Positions 10,213-20,811 of a DNA stretch of 64,000 nucleotides are shown here, piece by piece; position 1 is the stretch's first letter, and every line of letters begins with the position of its first letter. The notes beneath the pieces were generated by a model. That model was given only the letters and a program-made list of their open reading frames with translations, was not told the DNA's origin and did not search any database. The translations under genes were made by a program, and so were the position numbers. The stretch covers positions 1,784,001 through 1,848,000 of the forward strand of contig NZ_CP106841.1 in assembly GCF_027557445.1 (NCBI RefSeq), read 5' to 3'. This DNA is from Paenalcaligenes faecalis. Its GTDB lineage: Bacteria > Pseudomonadota > Gammaproteobacteria > Burkholderiales > Burkholderiaceae_B.

Positions 10213-10488
10213 ATGGCATTAGCAATTCAAAACAACAAAGAAGCCTCACGCTTTGAATACCATGAAAATGGTTTGCTTTGTCAGCTGGATTACGAATTAA
10301 GTGGCAATGTAATGGCCATCACTCATACCATCGTCCCCAAAGAGCTAGGTGGGCGCGGTATTGCAGGCGATCTGACCGAAGCCGCTTTTTCTTTCGCTAA
10401 AGAAAACAAGTTAAAAATCAAACCCGTATGTAGTTATACTGCAACGTATTTCAAACGCCACCCCGAACATCAAGACTTACACGTCTAA
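10213..10488 (+). CDS. Small GNAT-type N-acetyltransferase (YjdJ-like)
   Basis: This 91-residue single-domain protein matches the short Gcn5-related family (YjdJ/NATD1-like): FEYHENGLLCQLDYEL, then IVPKELGGRGIAGDLTEAAF, whose GGRGIAG is the acetyl-CoA pyrophosphate loop, then KIKPVCSYTATYFKRHPE. The substrate is unknown. It sits between prpC and acnB, behind a terminator and ahead of the acnB operator, so it may have its own weak promoter or depend on read-through. Confidence 0.82.
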   Translation: MALAIQNNKEASRFEYHENGLLCQLDYELSGNVMAITHTIVPKELGGRGIAGDLTEAAFSFAKENKLKIKPVCSYTATYFKRHPEHQDLHV

Positions 10489-10492
10489 ACAG

Positions 10493-10511
10493 TCTTATGT
10501 CTTATATAAGA
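10493..10511. promoter_or_regulatory. Candidate GntR operator upstream of acnB
   Basis: The 19 bases TCTTATGTCTTATATAAGA are identical to 7766-7784 in the gntR/mdh promoter region, and the 12-bp palindrome TCTTATATAAGA at their 3' end is perfect. The site is about 90 bases before the acnB start codon. Regulation by the GntR protein at 6910-7662 is inferred. Confidence 0.65.
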
Positions 10512-10600
10512 CTGTTGCTTAGCGCTACAGTTACTCTTACAATAGAGCTAAGCAACAACGCTTAGCTCACTTTCAACTCTTACCTAAATAGGCCTGCAAC

Positions 10601-13183
10601 ATGCTGGAAAATTACCGCCAACACGTTGCCGAACGCGCTGCGTTAGGCATCCCTGCGCTCCCATTATCTGCGCAACAAACCGCCGATCTAATCGAATTAA
10701 TTAAAAATCCTCCTGCGGGCGAAGAAGAGTTTTTACTCGACTTATTGACGCATCGTGTACCTGCAGGCGTGGATGATGCTGCCAAGGTTAAAGCCTCCTA
10801 TTTAGCTGCTGTGGCTTTAGGCACTGAAAGCAATCCATTATTTGACAAAAAACGTGCTACTGAATTGCTTGGCACGATGCTAGGTGGCTATAACATTGCT
10901 CCGTTAATTGATCTATTAGATAACGATGAGCTAGCCCCTGTAGCTGCTGAAAGCCTCAAACACACCCTATTGATGTTTGATGCTTTCCACGACGTAAAAG
11001 AAAAAGCAGATAAAGGCAATCAATACGCCAAAGAGATTTTACAAAGCTGGGCAGATGGCGAGTGGTTCACTAGCCGTCCCGAAGTCCCTGAAAGCCTAAC
11101 TCTGACTGTATTCAAAGTCACAGGCGAAACCAATACTGACGATCTATCCCCTGCTCCTGATGCATGGAGTCGTCCTGACATCCCACTACACGCTCTTGCA
11201 ATGCTCAAAAACCCACGTCCTGGTATTGAGCCTGATGTACCTGGTCAAGTGGGTCCAATCAAACTGCTTGAGTCACTCAAAGAAAAAGGCCATATCATTG
11301 CCTACGTTGGTGATGTAGTAGGTACTGGTTCCTCACGTAAATCAGCCACTAACTCTGTGCTCTGGTTTACTGGCGAAGACATTCCTTTTGTACCAAACAA
11401 ACGCTTTGGTGGCGTCTGTTTAGGTAGCAAAATTGCTCCCATCTTCTACAACACCATGGAAGATGCAGGCGCCCTACCTATTGAGCTAGACGTTTCCCAA
11501 ATGCAAATGGGCGATGTCATTGAGTTGCGCCCATACGAAGGCAAAGCCTTAAAAAATGGCGAAGTCATCTCTGAGTTCACTGTTAAATCCGACGTACTAT
11601 TTGATGAAGTGCGTGCCGGTGGTCGTATCCCCCTCATTATTGGCCGCGGCTTAACAACACGTGCTCGCGAGGCACTAGGTCTAGCACCCACAGATTTATT
11701 CCGCTTACCCTCTGCACCTGCAGACTCTGGCAAAGGTTTCTCTTTAGCACAGAAAATGGTGGGTCGCGCCTGTGGTCTACCTGAAGGTCAAGGCGTGCGC
11801 CCTGGTACCTACTGCGAACCACGTATGACTACCGTCGGTAGCCAAGACACCACAGGCCCCATGACACGTGACGAGCTAAAAGATTTAGCATGTCTAGGCT
11901 TCTCCGCTGATTTGGTTATGCAGTCTTTCTGTCACACTGCCGCTTACCCTAAGCCAATCGACGTAAAAACTCACCACGAACTGCCTGAGTTCATCAGCAC
12001 TCGTGGCGGGGTTTCCTTACGCCCAGGCGATGGGATTATTCACTCTTGGCTTAACCGTATGTTATTGCCTGATACGGTAGGTACAGGTGGGGACTCTCAT
12101 ACTCGTTTCCCCATTGGGATTAGTTTCCCAGCGGGTTCCGGCCTAGTCGCTTTTGCTGCAGCAACAGGTGTTATGCCTCTAGATATGCCTGAGTCTGTTT
12201 TGGTGCGTTTTAAAGGCGAAATGCAACCTGGCGTCACTCTACGTGACCTAGTAAATGCCATTCCTCTCTACGCGATCAAACAAGGTCTACTTACCGTAGA
12301 AAAAGCAGGTAAGGTCAACATTTTCTCTGGTCGTATTCTTGAGATCGAAGGTCTACCTAACCTCAAGATCGAACAGGCATTTGAGCTATCCGATGCGTCT
12401 GCTGAGCGCTCTGCCGCAGCATGTAGCGTGCGCTTAGACAAAGAGCCAATCATTGAGTACCTCAACAGCAACATCACCCTATTAAAGTGGATGATTGCGA
12501 ATGGCTACGAAGACGAGCGCACCATCATGCGTCGTATCCATGCCATGGAAGAATGGCTAGCTAATCCTCAGCTATTAGAGCCTGATGCAGATGCAGAATA
12601 CGCAGCTGTCATCGATATTGATTTAGCTGATATCCATGAGCCGATCGTTGCATGCCCTAATGACCCCGATGATGTAAAAACATTAAGCGAAGTCTCTGGT
12701 ACGCCTATTGACGAAGTGTTTATTGGTAGCTGCATGACTAACATTGGTCACTTCCGTGCAGCATCCAAACTACTCGAAGGTAAGCGCGATATTCCTACAC
12801 GTTTGTGGGTAGCTCCTCCGACCAAAATGGATCAGTCCCAGCTCTCCGACGAAGGCCACTACGGTATTCTAGGTTCAGCGGGTGCTCGTATGGAAATGCC
12901 AGGCTGTTCCTTATGTATGGGTAACCAAGCTCAGGTTCGTGAAGGTGCAACAGTTATGTCCACCAGCACACGTAACTTCCCGAACCGTTTGGGTAAAAAC
13001 TCCAACGTGTTCTTGGGCTCTGCCGAACTCGCTGCTATTTGTTCACGTTTAGGCCGTATTCCAACTAAAGAAGAATACTTGGCTGATATGGGTATCTTGC
13101 AAGCCAATAGCGACGACATTTACCGCTACATGAACTTTGACCAAATCCAAGAGTTCAAAGACATTGCAGACACTGTAGGCTAA
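10601..13183 (+). CDS. acnB: Aconitate hydratase B / 2-methylisocitrate dehydratase
   Basis: The 860-residue protein has the AcnB order: N-terminal HEAT-like helical domain (to about 160), swivel domain 4 (about 170-385, [14 protein letters not shown]), then domains 1-3. [4Fe-4S] ligands are cysteines 711 ([11 protein letters not shown]), 769 and 772 (GCSLCMGNQ). It isomerises citrate to isocitrate and in this family also handles 2-methylcitrate intermediates, which fits the neighbouring prpC. A terminator follows. Confidence 0.97.
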   Translation: MLENYRQHVAERAALGIPALPLSAQQTADLIELIKNPPAGEEEFLLDLLTHRVPAGVDDAAKVKASYLAAVALGTESNPLFDKKRATELLGTMLGGYNIAPLIDLLDNDELAPVAAESLKHTLLMFDAFHDVKEKADKGNQYAKEILQSWADGEWFTSRPEVPESLTLTVFKVTGETNTDDLSPAPDAWSRPDIPLHALAMLKNPRPGIEPDVPGQVGPIKLLESLKEKGHIIAYVGDVVGTGSSRKSATNSVLWFTGEDIPFVPNKRFGGVCLGSKIAPIFYNTMEDAGALPIELDVSQMQMGDVIELRPYEGKALKNGEVISEFTVKSDVLFDEVRAGGRIPLIIGRGLTTRAREALGLAPTDLFRLPSAPADSGKGFSLAQKMVGRACGLPEGQGVRPGTYCEPRMTTVGSQDTTGPMTRDELKDLACLGFSADLVMQSFCHTAAYPKPIDVKTHHELPEFISTRGGVSLRPGDGIIHSWLNRMLLPDTVGTGGDSHTRFPIGISFPAGSGLVAFAAATGVMPLDMPESVLVRFKGEMQPGVTLRDLVNAIPLYAIKQGLLTVEKAGKVNIFSGRILEIEGLPNLKIEQAFELSDASAERSAAACSVRLDKEPIIEYLNSNITLLKWMIANGYEDERTIMRRIHAMEEWLANPQLLEPDADAEYAAVIDIDLADIHEPIVACPNDPDDVKTLSEVSGTPIDEVFIGSCMTNIGHFRAASKLLEGKRDIPTRLWVAPPTKMDQSQLSDEGHYGILGSAGARMEMPGCSLCMGNQAQVREGATVMSTSTRNFPNRLGKNSNVFLGSAELAAICSRLGRIPTKEEYLADMGILQANSDDIYRYMNFDQIQEFKDIADTVG

Positions 13184-13202
13184 TCACCCACATTTCTGTC
13201 TT

Positions 13203-13237
13203 AACCCCTTGTGCCGTTAACGCCCAAGGGGTTTTTT
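13203..13237 (+). terminator. Rho-independent terminator of acnB
   Basis: AACCCCTTG and CAAGGGGTT pair across a 13-base loop and are followed by T residues. Confidence 0.9.
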
Positions 13238-13297
13238 ATATCCACATTTATCTAGTACAGGTACACTGTATGCTTTGCTTGTCTGTTAGGAATGTTC

Positions 13298-14494
13298 ATG
13301 GTTGACTCCACCGTCTCCACCTCTGTATTGCACCATAAAGCCCACGATTTGCTTGCTCTCATCGAGGCCCTTAATCAATCAGGCTCTAGGCTTGAGGATC
13401 ATTTCTGGGAGGCCCAACTAAGCCAAACCATTCTGGATTTATTGGCCGACCCTAACAGTACAATTCTAGAGCAACTTTTAGATTATCTGGCCACCACCTA
13501 TCAATCTGACCTGTATGACATTTTAGCTAGCCTAATCGAAGGAATGGCTGAAAGCGCCACGGTGCGTTTTAATGATCGTCATTTCAACGTGCTCTTAGTT
13601 ACAGCTCCTATTGCCACATGGACTCGCTATCAGCTCCCAGACGGCGTGCTTAGTCACACCCAACACGAAAAGCTACTCACGTTATTTAAATCTTATGCTG
13701 GCAGTCAAGCTAAGGTTGCCGTACTCGGTCAGCTATTAAGCTTCGATCAGCTCCCTAAAAGTGTGGCTCAAACACACGAGCTATGTACAGAACTCGGCCT
13801 ATTAGCCCTAGAGGCTAAACCAGCTGCTATAGAAATAGACCAACGCGAAGACGGTATTAGCTTATTGGCCGATACAAAATTTATTGTTACTGCCATTGCC
13901 GTACCTGAACACGCCCCTGTCTTTGCTTGGCAAGAATCCCCCAATCCATTGCTGGCCCTACAACAGGCCCAGCAGCAGTGGCAAACACAATGCGAGCAGA
14001 TCCTCAGTGCTATGTTTGCAGGCTGCCAAAGTTATTACCTTCCCCCTGATGGCTACTTTTACAACAACCGTGAAAGTGATAAACAAATGCGCCCCTTAGC
14101 TATTAAGGCTGCGGCTCAATGGCTATCCATGGTGACAGACAGTGAGCTCAAAGACATTTCAGCCGTCATCGCACGCTGTGGTGCCGAAGACACCGAGGAA
14201 TTCCGTATAGGGCTAGGCGTAGCCAGTAATCCTGATATTTTATACGGCTGCGTATGGCCTATTTTCAGCCGAGATGAAATTGATATATCCAGCCCCCACT
14301 ATCAAGACACAGCCTTGATTTTACAAAATCTGCTGTCTGACTTAGGGATTGAGTCCATTCAGTTTCTCGCGGGGCTATTTGACCCAGATTTCTGCGACGA
14401 TTGCAGCGCACCCTCTTTCCCTAACGCCAAAGGCGAGCTACAACACCCTTATTTACCTGAAGACATGGACTACACTCCGTCCGCCATCCATTAG
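13298..14494 (+). CDS. DUF2863 family protein
   Basis: This protein of about 398 residues, with no signal peptide or membrane helix, resembles the betaproteobacterial DUF2863 family of unknown function. Visible features are an acidic, helix-rich N-terminus and a C-terminal segment with CDDCSAPSFPNAKGELQHPY, where closely spaced cysteines could bind a metal. The ATG at 13298 is chosen because AGGA lies six bases before it; the ATG at 13292 abuts that site. It ends 9 bases before earP and is probably co-transcribed with it. The family assignment is from memory. Confidence 0.72.
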   Translation: MVDSTVSTSVLHHKAHDLLALIEALNQSGSRLEDHFWEAQLSQTILDLLADPNSTILEQLLDYLATTYQSDLYDILASLIEGMAESATVRFNDRHFNVLLVTAPIATWTRYQLPDGVLSHTQHEKLLTLFKSYAGSQAKVAVLGQLLSFDQLPKSVAQTHELCTELGLLALEAKPAAIEIDQREDGISLLADTKFIVTAIAVPEHAPVFAWQESPNPLLALQQAQQQWQTQCEQILSAMFAGCQSYYLPPDGYFYNNRESDKQMRPLAIKAAAQWLSMVTDSELKDISAVIARCGAEDTEEFRIGLGVASNPDILYGCVWPIFSRDEIDISSPHYQDTALILQNLLSDLGIESIQFLAGLFDPDFCDDCSAPSFPNAKGELQHPYLPEDMDYTPSAIH

Positions 14495-14503
14495 TTACTA
14501 GGT

Positions 14504-15559
14504 ATGACTATCGATTTATTTTGCCAAGTCGTCGATAACTACGGCGATATTGGCGTCTGTTGGCGTTTAGCACAGCAACTCAACGAGTCCTATCCGGTCC
14601 GCTTGTGGGTGGATGATCTAAGCGCCTTTGCCCGTATAGAACACCATATTGACCCCACGGCAACAACACAAATCGTCAATACAATTACGGTTCTGTCGTG
14701 GGAAGTCGCCTCTGAACTACAACCTGCCCCCATTGTGATTGAGGCCTTTGGTTGTGACTTGCCTGCTGACTACTTAGGTCAAATGCCCCAGCACACACAG
14801 CTGTGGCTTAATCTGGAATACCTGAGTGCTGAGACTTGGGTTGAGGAACTCCATTTATTGCCCTCACCACAACCAAACGGTATTAGTAAGTATTTCTTTT
14901 TCCCTGGATTTACAGCCAAAACAGGGGGATTGCTTCGCCCCTCCTCTTATAACCCAGCCTCTACATCGACGGCTTTACCCGCATGGCAGAGCATGGGTTT
15001 ATCTGCCCCCACTACAGATCGTATTGCCTTTGTTTTCCCTTATCCTAATGCCCCACTATCTGTGCTCTATGAGGCCCTAGCCCAACACCCTGAGTCCTGG
15101 ACAGTATTACTGGCTGCTACCGCTCCAGATCCACAACTAAGTTCCTATCAAAAGGAACGCTTAACTATTCAACGTTTAGGTTTTATCCAACAAGCAGACT
15201 TTGATGCTTTAATGGATTATGCGGATCTTAATATCATGCGTGGCGAAGACTCATTTGTTCGTGCTATTTGGGCTGCCAAACCCTTTATTTGGCAACCCTA
15301 CCTACAAGAACAAAATACCCACCTAGAAAAACTACAGGCATGGCTAACTCACACCCCTTTTGATCGGGCTATCCAGCAGCTCATCTATGACTGGAGTAGC
15401 CTTCAATTAAATGCAGATCAACTGCTCAAACATCTACTGCATTTATCAGATTGGCAACAACAATGTAGAAACTATGCACATAATCTGTGTCTACAAGATA
15501 ATTTAGCTACGCAACTTATCGCTTTTTGTTCGCAAAAGTGCCAGAAAGCGGTAAAATAG
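14504..15559 (+). CDS. earP: EF-P arginine rhamnosyltransferase
   Basis: EarP transfers rhamnose from dTDP-rhamnose to arginine 32 of elongation factor P, which that type of EF-P needs to rescue ribosomes at polyproline. The N-terminal [18 protein letters not shown] carries the conserved aspartates (D11, D15), and the C-terminal nucleotide-sugar site is seen in [22 protein letters not shown]. Length (351 aa) is close to the family norm. It sits 109 bases before efp, whose product has the matching arginine. Confidence 0.95.
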   Translation: MTIDLFCQVVDNYGDIGVCWRLAQQLNESYPVRLWVDDLSAFARIEHHIDPTATTQIVNTITVLSWEVASELQPAPIVIEAFGCDLPADYLGQMPQHTQLWLNLEYLSAETWVEELHLLPSPQPNGISKYFFFPGFTAKTGGLLRPSSYNPASTSTALPAWQSMGLSAPTTDRIAFVFPYPNAPLSVLYEALAQHPESWTVLLAATAPDPQLSSYQKERLTIQRLGFIQQADFDALMDYADLNIMRGEDSFVRAIWAAKPFIWQPYLQEQNTHLEKLQAWLTHTPFDRAIQQLIYDWSSLQLNADQLLKHLLHLSDWQQQCRNYAHNLCLQDNLATQLIAFCSQKCQKAVK

Positions 15560-15668
15560 CTTTTTTCCACTCTCCGCTTTAGCAAAAGACAAAATAATAA
15601 GATGTATTTTGTCAGCCAAACTTGTGCCTATTGCGTGCGGAGGTCTCTTTCATCGGAGTCTTATATCT

Positions 15669-16226
15669 ATGAAAACCGCACAGGATTTACGCGTTGGTAA
15701 CGTGGTAATGATGGGCAGCGATCCTTTAGTCGTTCAACGTGCTGAATACAACAAATCCGGTCGTAACAGCGCCGTTGTAAAACTAAAGTTCAAAAACTTA
15801 CTGACAGGTAGCCCTAGCGAAGCCGTACATAAAGCTGACGAAAAATTTGAAATCGTTATGCTTGAAAAGAAAGAGTGTACTTACACTTACTTTGCAGACC
15901 CTATGTACGTGTTTATGGACGCCGAGTACAATCAGTACGAAATCGAAGCTGACAGCATGGGTGATGCCCTGAACTACCTCCAAGACGGGATGACTGCCGA
16001 AGTGGTGTTCTACGATGGTCGCGCTATCTCTCTTGAGCTACCTACTACTATCGTGCGCGAAATCATTTACACCGAGCCTGCAGTACGTGGTGATACCTCT
16101 GGTAAAGTCATGAAACCTGCTCGTCTAGCGACAGAACACATCGTTTCTGTCCCTATGTTCTGCGAAATCGGTGATAACATCGAAATTGATACTCGCACTA
16201 ACGAGTACCGCAGTCGCGTGAACTAA
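15669..16226 (+). CDS. efp: Elongation factor P (rhamnosylation type)
   Basis: The 185-residue three-domain EF-P begins [15 protein letters not shown], and the modification loop is NKSGRNSA with arginine at residue 32, the EarP target. Lysine-modifying EF-P proteins have lysine there. I chose the ATG at 15669 because it gives the standard N-terminus and has GGAG upstream; a frame 20 codons longer adds unrelated residues. The enzyme-substrate pair is complete with earP. Confidence 0.97.
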   Translation: MKTAQDLRVGNVVMMGSDPLVVQRAEYNKSGRNSAVVKLKFKNLLTGSPSEAVHKADEKFEIVMLEKKECTYTYFADPMYVFMDAEYNQYEIEADSMGDALNYLQDGMTAEVVFYDGRAISLELPTTIVREIIYTEPAVRGDTSGKVMKPARLATEHIVSVPMFCEIGDNIEIDTRTNEYRSRVN

Positions 16227-16250
16227 TCGTCTGCTATTAGTCCAAGCGAA

Positions 16251-16284
16251 AAAGTCAGTTCATTATTGTGAACTGGCTTTTTTT
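16251..16284. terminator. Bidirectional terminator between efp and DUF1178 gene
   Basis: AAAGTCAGTTCA pairs with TGAACTGGCTTT (one G-T pair), with T residues after it on the plus strand and A residues before it, so it can serve both convergent genes. Confidence 0.85.
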
Positions 16285-16297
16285 CTATGTACTGCGT

Positions 16298-16801
16298 TTA
16301 ATTTAACTTATCCTCATTCATGAACTCTGGAATGGGCACTACCGCAATCCCCTCTTCGCGGAGTTCCTGATATTCTTGTGCTGTCGCTGAGCCTCGTATG
16401 GCTCGCTCAGGCACATCGCCTTCGTGCATTTTTCTGGCCTCAGTAACAAACTGATCCCCTACATCATCCGTGTTTTTAATTACGTCGCGCAACTGCTTCA
16501 GCATCTGAGCCTGCAGCGCAGATCTATGCTCCCGATTATTATCTATTGGAGATGACACTGCGGCTTGTGCAGCCGTAGAGTTCAGTTCAGCGGGGCTAGA
16601 GGTGGCATCCGACGACTCACCCCTGCCATGACGTAAATTTAATCGCGGAGCAGAGAGCTGCTTTTCTACATGCTGGCTGTTACATAGAGGACAGCGTAAT
16701 AGACCTTGCTCAAGTTGCAGATGGTAGTCCTCATGAGACCTAAACCACCCCTCAAAAACATGGCTATTTTCACATGCCAAATCAAATACTTTTAAGGCCA
16801 T
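16298..16801 (-). CDS. DUF1178 family protein
   Basis: The 167-residue protein matches DUF1178: N-terminal KVFDLACENSHVFEGWF and a CPLCNSQHVEKQLSAP segment with a CxxC pair, followed by a low-complexity Ser/Ala linker and a conserved C-terminus (AIRGSATAQEYQELREEGI, then VPIPEF). CxxC plus the earlier cysteine/histidine could form a zinc ribbon (inference). Function unknown. It follows the ABC transporter operon by 11 bases on the same strand and may be its last gene. Confidence 0.85.
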   Translation of the reverse strand: MALKVFDLACENSHVFEGWFRSHEDYHLQLEQGLLRCPLCNSQHVEKQLSAPRLNLRHGRGESSDATSSPAELNSTAAQAAVSSPIDNNREHRSALQAQMLKQLRDVIKNTDDVGDQFVTEARKMHEGDVPERAIRGSATAQEYQELREEGIAVVPIPEFMNEDKLN

Positions 16802-16812
16802 AACAACTTTAT

Positions 16813-18447
16813 TTAAGAAACGACAGAGGACGGTGTCTGTAATCGTGGCACCGATTGCAATAACTGTTGGCTTACGGGATGGTGTGGTTGCAGTAATACC
16901 TGCTGAGCATCACCCTGCTCCACGATGAGCCCTGCATCCATAATAGCAACCCGATCGGCAATGTACTCTACCACGCTAAAATTATGCGTAATAAATAAAT
17001 ACGCCAAACCCGTTTGCTGCTGTAAATCGATGAGTAAATCTAAAATTTGTGCTTGCACAGATACATCTAATGCCGAGGTAGGCTCATCACAGATAAGCAC
17101 CTTGGGTTGTACAGCTAAAGCCCGTGCAATTGCAATTCGCTGTCGCTGCCCACCTGAAAATTCATGAGCATAACGCTGGGCGCTTCCCTTAGGCAAAGCC
17201 GTCAGATCCAATAATTCGGCAATACGCTTTTGACGCTGTTGCGCCGTTAGGTCTGGCTGAAGGCTGATTAAGCCCTCTGTTAAAATATCGCCCACCATCA
17301 TACGCGGATTTAACGAAGCAAAAGGGTCCTGAAACACAATCTGTAAATCTTGGCGCTGCCTTTTGAGTATTGAGCCACGACTTGAGAGCAGGTCATCCCC
17401 AAGTAACTGGGCCTGTCCCCTCACCATTACTTGATCATCAAGTAAGCGCAATAGGGATTTAGCTATGGTACTTTTACCACAACCCGAAGCCCCTAATAAG
17501 GCTAAAGTCTCCCCTGCAGCCAAGCTAAAGCTCACCCCTTTTATTATCTCAATTGACTGCGATCGACGAAAAAAACCAGCTGGTTTTTTATAAGCAATAT
17601 GTAAATTTTGTACTGATAGCACAGGGGTTGGGTCTGTTAAAGAGGCCGTCTGTGATCCTAAACGCATTTGACGTTGTGCAAAACTAGGAATGGCGGCTAA
17701 TAGCTGTTGCGCATAATCGTGCTGAGGCCGAGCAAAAAAATCCACATTACTTGCTATCTCTACGATTTTACCAAAACGCATTAAAGCCACCGTATCTGCG
17801 ACTTGTTGCACCACAGCTAAATCATGCGTAATTAACAGTACCGTTAGCCCTAGCTCCTGCTGAATATCAGTTAACAACTGCAAAATTTGTGCTTGCACAG
17901 TGACATCTAAAGCAGTGGTAGGCTCATCAGCAATCAGTAAATCCGGCTCACTCGCTAAGGCCATCGCAATCATAATTCGTTGCCGCTGCCCCCCTGAAAA
18001 CTGAAAGGGATAATCATCAAAACGGGTCGCTGCCTGCGATATGCCTACTCGATCTAACCACCAAATAGCCCGCTGTTTTAATTGTGCACCTCGATACGTC
18101 GTATGCGCTTTTAAACTCTCTATTAACTGATCTCCAATCGATAAAACCGGATTCAAGCACGTGGCAGGCTCTTGAAAAATCATAGCGATTTTCCCACCTC
18201 GAATGCCTCGCATTTGAGACTCAGTCAAACTAAACAAATCTGTTTGGCCCAGCAATACCTGACCGCCTTCTATCTGCGCAGCCTCGGGCAACAAACGAAG
18301 CATAGCCAAAGCGGTCATGCTTTTACCACTACCGGACTCACCCACTAACGCGAAAGTTTGGCCTTTTGCTATGGTGAAGCTGATTTGATCCACCACCCGT
18401 TGACCGCTGCCTTGGATTTGCACACATAAATCAACAACCTTAAGCAT
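16813..18447 (-). CDS. yejF: Peptide ABC transporter, fused double ATP-binding protein (YejF-like)
   Basis: Two complete ABC ATPase domains lie in one chain: Walker [10 protein letters not shown] with signature [12 protein letters not shown], then Walker [10 protein letters not shown] with signature [12 protein letters not shown]. Each is followed by a Walker B ([19 protein letters not shown]). Fusion of the two halves is typical of YejF and the oligopeptide/microcin C importers. The start codon lies inside the end of the upstream permease gene (8-base overlap), and gene order permease-permease-ATPase supports one uptake complex at the inner membrane. Confidence 0.9.
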   Translation of the reverse strand: MLKVVDLCVQIQGSGQRVVDQISFTIAKGQTFALVGESGSGKSMTALAMLRLLPEAAQIEGGQVLLGQTDLFSLTESQMRGIRGGKIAMIFQEPATCLNPVLSIGDQLIESLKAHTTYRGAQLKQRAIWWLDRVGISQAATRFDDYPFQFSGGQRQRIMIAMALASEPDLLIADEPTTALDVTVQAQILQLLTDIQQELGLTVLLITHDLAVVQQVADTVALMRFGKIVEIASNVDFFARPQHDYAQQLLAAIPSFAQRQMRLGSQTASLTDPTPVLSVQNLHIAYKKPAGFFRRSQSIEIIKGVSFSLAAGETLALLGASGCGKSTIAKSLLRLLDDQVMVRGQAQLLGDDLLSSRGSILKRQRQDLQIVFQDPFASLNPRMMVGDILTEGLISLQPDLTAQQRQKRIAELLDLTALPKGSAQRYAHEFSGGQRQRIAIARALAVQPKVLICDEPTSALDVSVQAQILDLLIDLQQQTGLAYLFITHNFSVVEYIADRVAIMDAGLIVEQGDAQQVLLQPHHPVSQQLLQSVPRLQTPSSVVS

Positions 18448-19834
18448 GCTGCACCTCTGCCTGAGCAGGAGCTAATCGACGTGAGCGAGGATCAAAAGCA
18501 CGTTGTACTGCATCAGCAAAAATATTAGCGGCTAACACCAAGCTAAGCAAAAAGACAAAAGCACCTAACAAATTCCACCAAATCATGGGGTCGCGTGACA
18601 TCTCTAAACGAGCTGCATCAATCATCGTCCCAAAGGAAGGCATGCTTGGATCTACCCCTATCCCTAGATAAGACAAGACGGCCTCGTAGAGAACGAGCCC
18701 AGAAAACTCCAACACCAAAGTAATAAGCACTAAGTGCATTAAATTAGGCAATAAATGACGACGCATAATCCCCCAGTGCCCTACTCCAAATGCCCTAGCC
18801 GCCTGCACGTAGTCAAGCTCTCTTAGTTTTAGGGTCTCTGCCCGCAATAATCGACATAATCCTGACCAGCCCGTTAACCCTAGAATCAAACATAGCACCA
18901 CTAATCGAAGGTCAGCTCTAGAGGCCACCGTCTCAAAGAGTTCTGGATGGGTGTCCATATACACCTGCATCATTAACACACAGGCAGCAATCAAAAGCAC
19001 ACCAGGAATGGAGGTTAACGTGGTGTAAATATACTGAATAACATCATCTACCCAGCCTTTGAAATACCCAGCAGCAATGCCAAAGCCTAACGCGGGGGGG
19101 AGCATAGCCAAAGTAGTTAACGTACCAATCACCAATGCCGTTCTAATGCTTTTAAACGACTGGAAAATCACATCATTGCCTGAACGATCTGTACCTAATA
19201 AATAGTAAAAGCGACTAAATAGTATGATGACAGCGAGGGTAGAGATCAATAGACTTAAACTAATCCACAGACTACGCCAAGGAAAGGCAGCCTGTTTTTT
19301 ATGCCCTAGCCAACACAAGCCGCCCAAGACCACAAAAACCAACACAACCCCTACCCCGGCCCAAGCGCTAAGCTGCATAACATCATATTGATGTTGCTGC
19401 GCATTCTGTATATGTAAGGCGGCATTTTCCAATGGTGGAAACTCACGTTGCGCTGTGCCATCTATCAATACACTTTCTTTAAAGAAAAGATGTGTGGCCA
19501 AAGGGGCAGAATAACTGCGCTCTTTTTTAGACAAGTGAGCCCAATCCAACACATCATCTAATGCCGAACGAGCAACAGGCGCATATCGGAGCTCTGTCTG
19601 TCCTGGCACTGCGGGCAAGGCAGATCGATAATGAATGGAGTCTATGATGCCTACGCTGATAAAAAAACCTAACACCACCGCTGCGGCTACTGCAGAGGGG
19701 CTGTAAAACACACTACGCCACGCCATCCGTAAGGCAGGGCTGCGAAACACGTGCCACACATACAGCACCCCCAACAGCACCATGCCCCAGACAAACATAT
19801 CCGTCCACAACAGAGTCAATTTAGGCATCGTCAT
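18440..19834 (-). CDS. yejE: Peptide ABC transporter permease (YejE/OppC-like)
   Basis: This is an OppC-type permease with the binding-protein-dependent transport motif near residues 345-365 (ELDYVQAARAFGVGHWGIMRRH). It is about 464 residues, longer than usual: an extra N-terminal helix, then a periplasmic stretch of roughly 80 residues (about 70-150) between early helices. The start overlaps the stop of the preceding permease gene (TGATG); a frame with GTG one codon earlier is possible. Confidence 0.88.
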   Translation of the reverse strand: MTMPKLTLLWTDMFVWGMVLLGVLYVWHVFRSPALRMAWRSVFYSPSAVAAAVVLGFFISVGIIDSIHYRSALPAVPGQTELRYAPVARSALDDVLDWAHLSKKERSYSAPLATHLFFKESVLIDGTAQREFPPLENAALHIQNAQQHQYDVMQLSAWAGVGVVLVFVVLGGLCWLGHKKQAAFPWRSLWISLSLLISTLAVIILFSRFYYLLGTDRSGNDVIFQSFKSIRTALVIGTLTTLAMLPPALGFGIAAGYFKGWVDDVIQYIYTTLTSIPGVLLIAACVLMMQVYMDTHPELFETVASRADLRLVVLCLILGLTGWSGLCRLLRAETLKLRELDYVQAARAFGVGHWGIMRRHLLPNLMHLVLITLVLEFSGLVLYEAVLSYLGIGVDPSMPSFGTMIDAARLEMSRDPMIWWNLLGAFVFLLSLVLAANIFADAVQRAFDPRSRRLAPAQAEVQHA

Positions 19835-20811
19835 CACTCAAAACGCACACGTGGATCAGCCAGCGTGTAAGAAATATCCGCCAATATCAGACCAATGATA
19901 TAAAGACCTGATCCCAAAAAAACCATGGCTCGAACAATAGACAAATCCTGAGCATTGATCGCCTCAATGGTGTAACTGCCTAAACCTGGGATTCCAAAAA
20001 AGGACTCGGAAATTAAGCTGCCCATAAAGAGCAAAGGAATCGCTGAAACCGTGCCGGTTAAAATAGGCAACATTGCATTACGCAATAAATGCTTAAACAA
20101 TACGGTGTACTCAGAGAGCCCTTTGGCCCTAGCAGTACGAATATAGTCCTTGTTGGATTCCTCTAAAAATAAGCTACGATAAAAACGCGACTCGCCCCCT
20201 AGGCGGGAAATAACGCCAATCAACACAGGAAGAATTAAAAACCGCGAGGTATCTAGCCCCTGCGTCCACCCAGAGTAAGGCACCCAGGCTAATAATTTAG
20301 CAAATAACCATTGCCCAGCAATGATATAGAACAAACCTGAAATAGAGAGCAGTATCACGCACAACACGACCCCATAAAAATCAATCGCTGTATGCCTAAA
20401 GAACACAAGAAACAAAGCAAAAGCAACAGAAACAGCCAAGCCCAAGATAAAAGTAGGTATCGCTAAGGCTAGGCTAGGCCCCATCCGATTCGCAATCTCG
20501 TGGCCAATATCATGGCCCCCGTCAGAAAAGCCAAAGTCCAATCGCAATAAAGGGACAGATCGCTCGAAAAAAATGGTGTCTTTGACTATATGCAAACCTG
20601 TCTGACTGTGATTCACAAATAAGGGCTTGTCATAGCCCTGCTGCCTTTTCCACTGCTCTATGGCATCAGCTGAAACTCGTTGTCCACCAATCGCTAAACG
20701 CGCCATGTCATCAGGGGTGTTCACCGCAAAGAACAACACAAACGTCAGTAAATTAACCCCGAGTAAAACCAATATCCCATAGCCTAATCGTCGTAATAGG
20801 TAACGCAGCAT
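19834..20811 (-). CDS. yejB: Peptide ABC transporter permease (YejB/OppB-like)
   Basis: This 325-residue OppB-type permease starts MLRYLLRRLGYGILVLLGVN and carries the EAA-loop sequence RTARAKGLSEYTVLFKHLLRN, followed by PLLFMGSLISESFFGIPGLG. It has about six membrane helices and a sizeable periplasmic loop after the first. Its ATG overlaps the stop codon of the binding-protein gene (TAATG), so translation is likely coupled within the operon. Confidence 0.9.
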   Translation of the reverse strand: MLRYLLRRLGYGILVLLGVNLLTFVLFFAVNTPDDMARLAIGGQRVSADAIEQWKRQQGYDKPLFVNHSQTGLHIVKDTIFFERSVPLLRLDFGFSDGGHDIGHEIANRMGPSLALAIPTFILGLAVSVAFALFLVFFRHTAIDFYGVVLCVILLSISGLFYIIAGQWLFAKLLAWVPYSGWTQGLDTSRFLILPVLIGVISRLGGESRFYRSLFLEESNKDYIRTARAKGLSEYTVLFKHLLRNAMLPILTGTVSAIPLLFMGSLISESFFGIPGLGSYTIEAINAQDLSIVRAMVFLGSGLYIIGLILADISYTLADPRVRFE

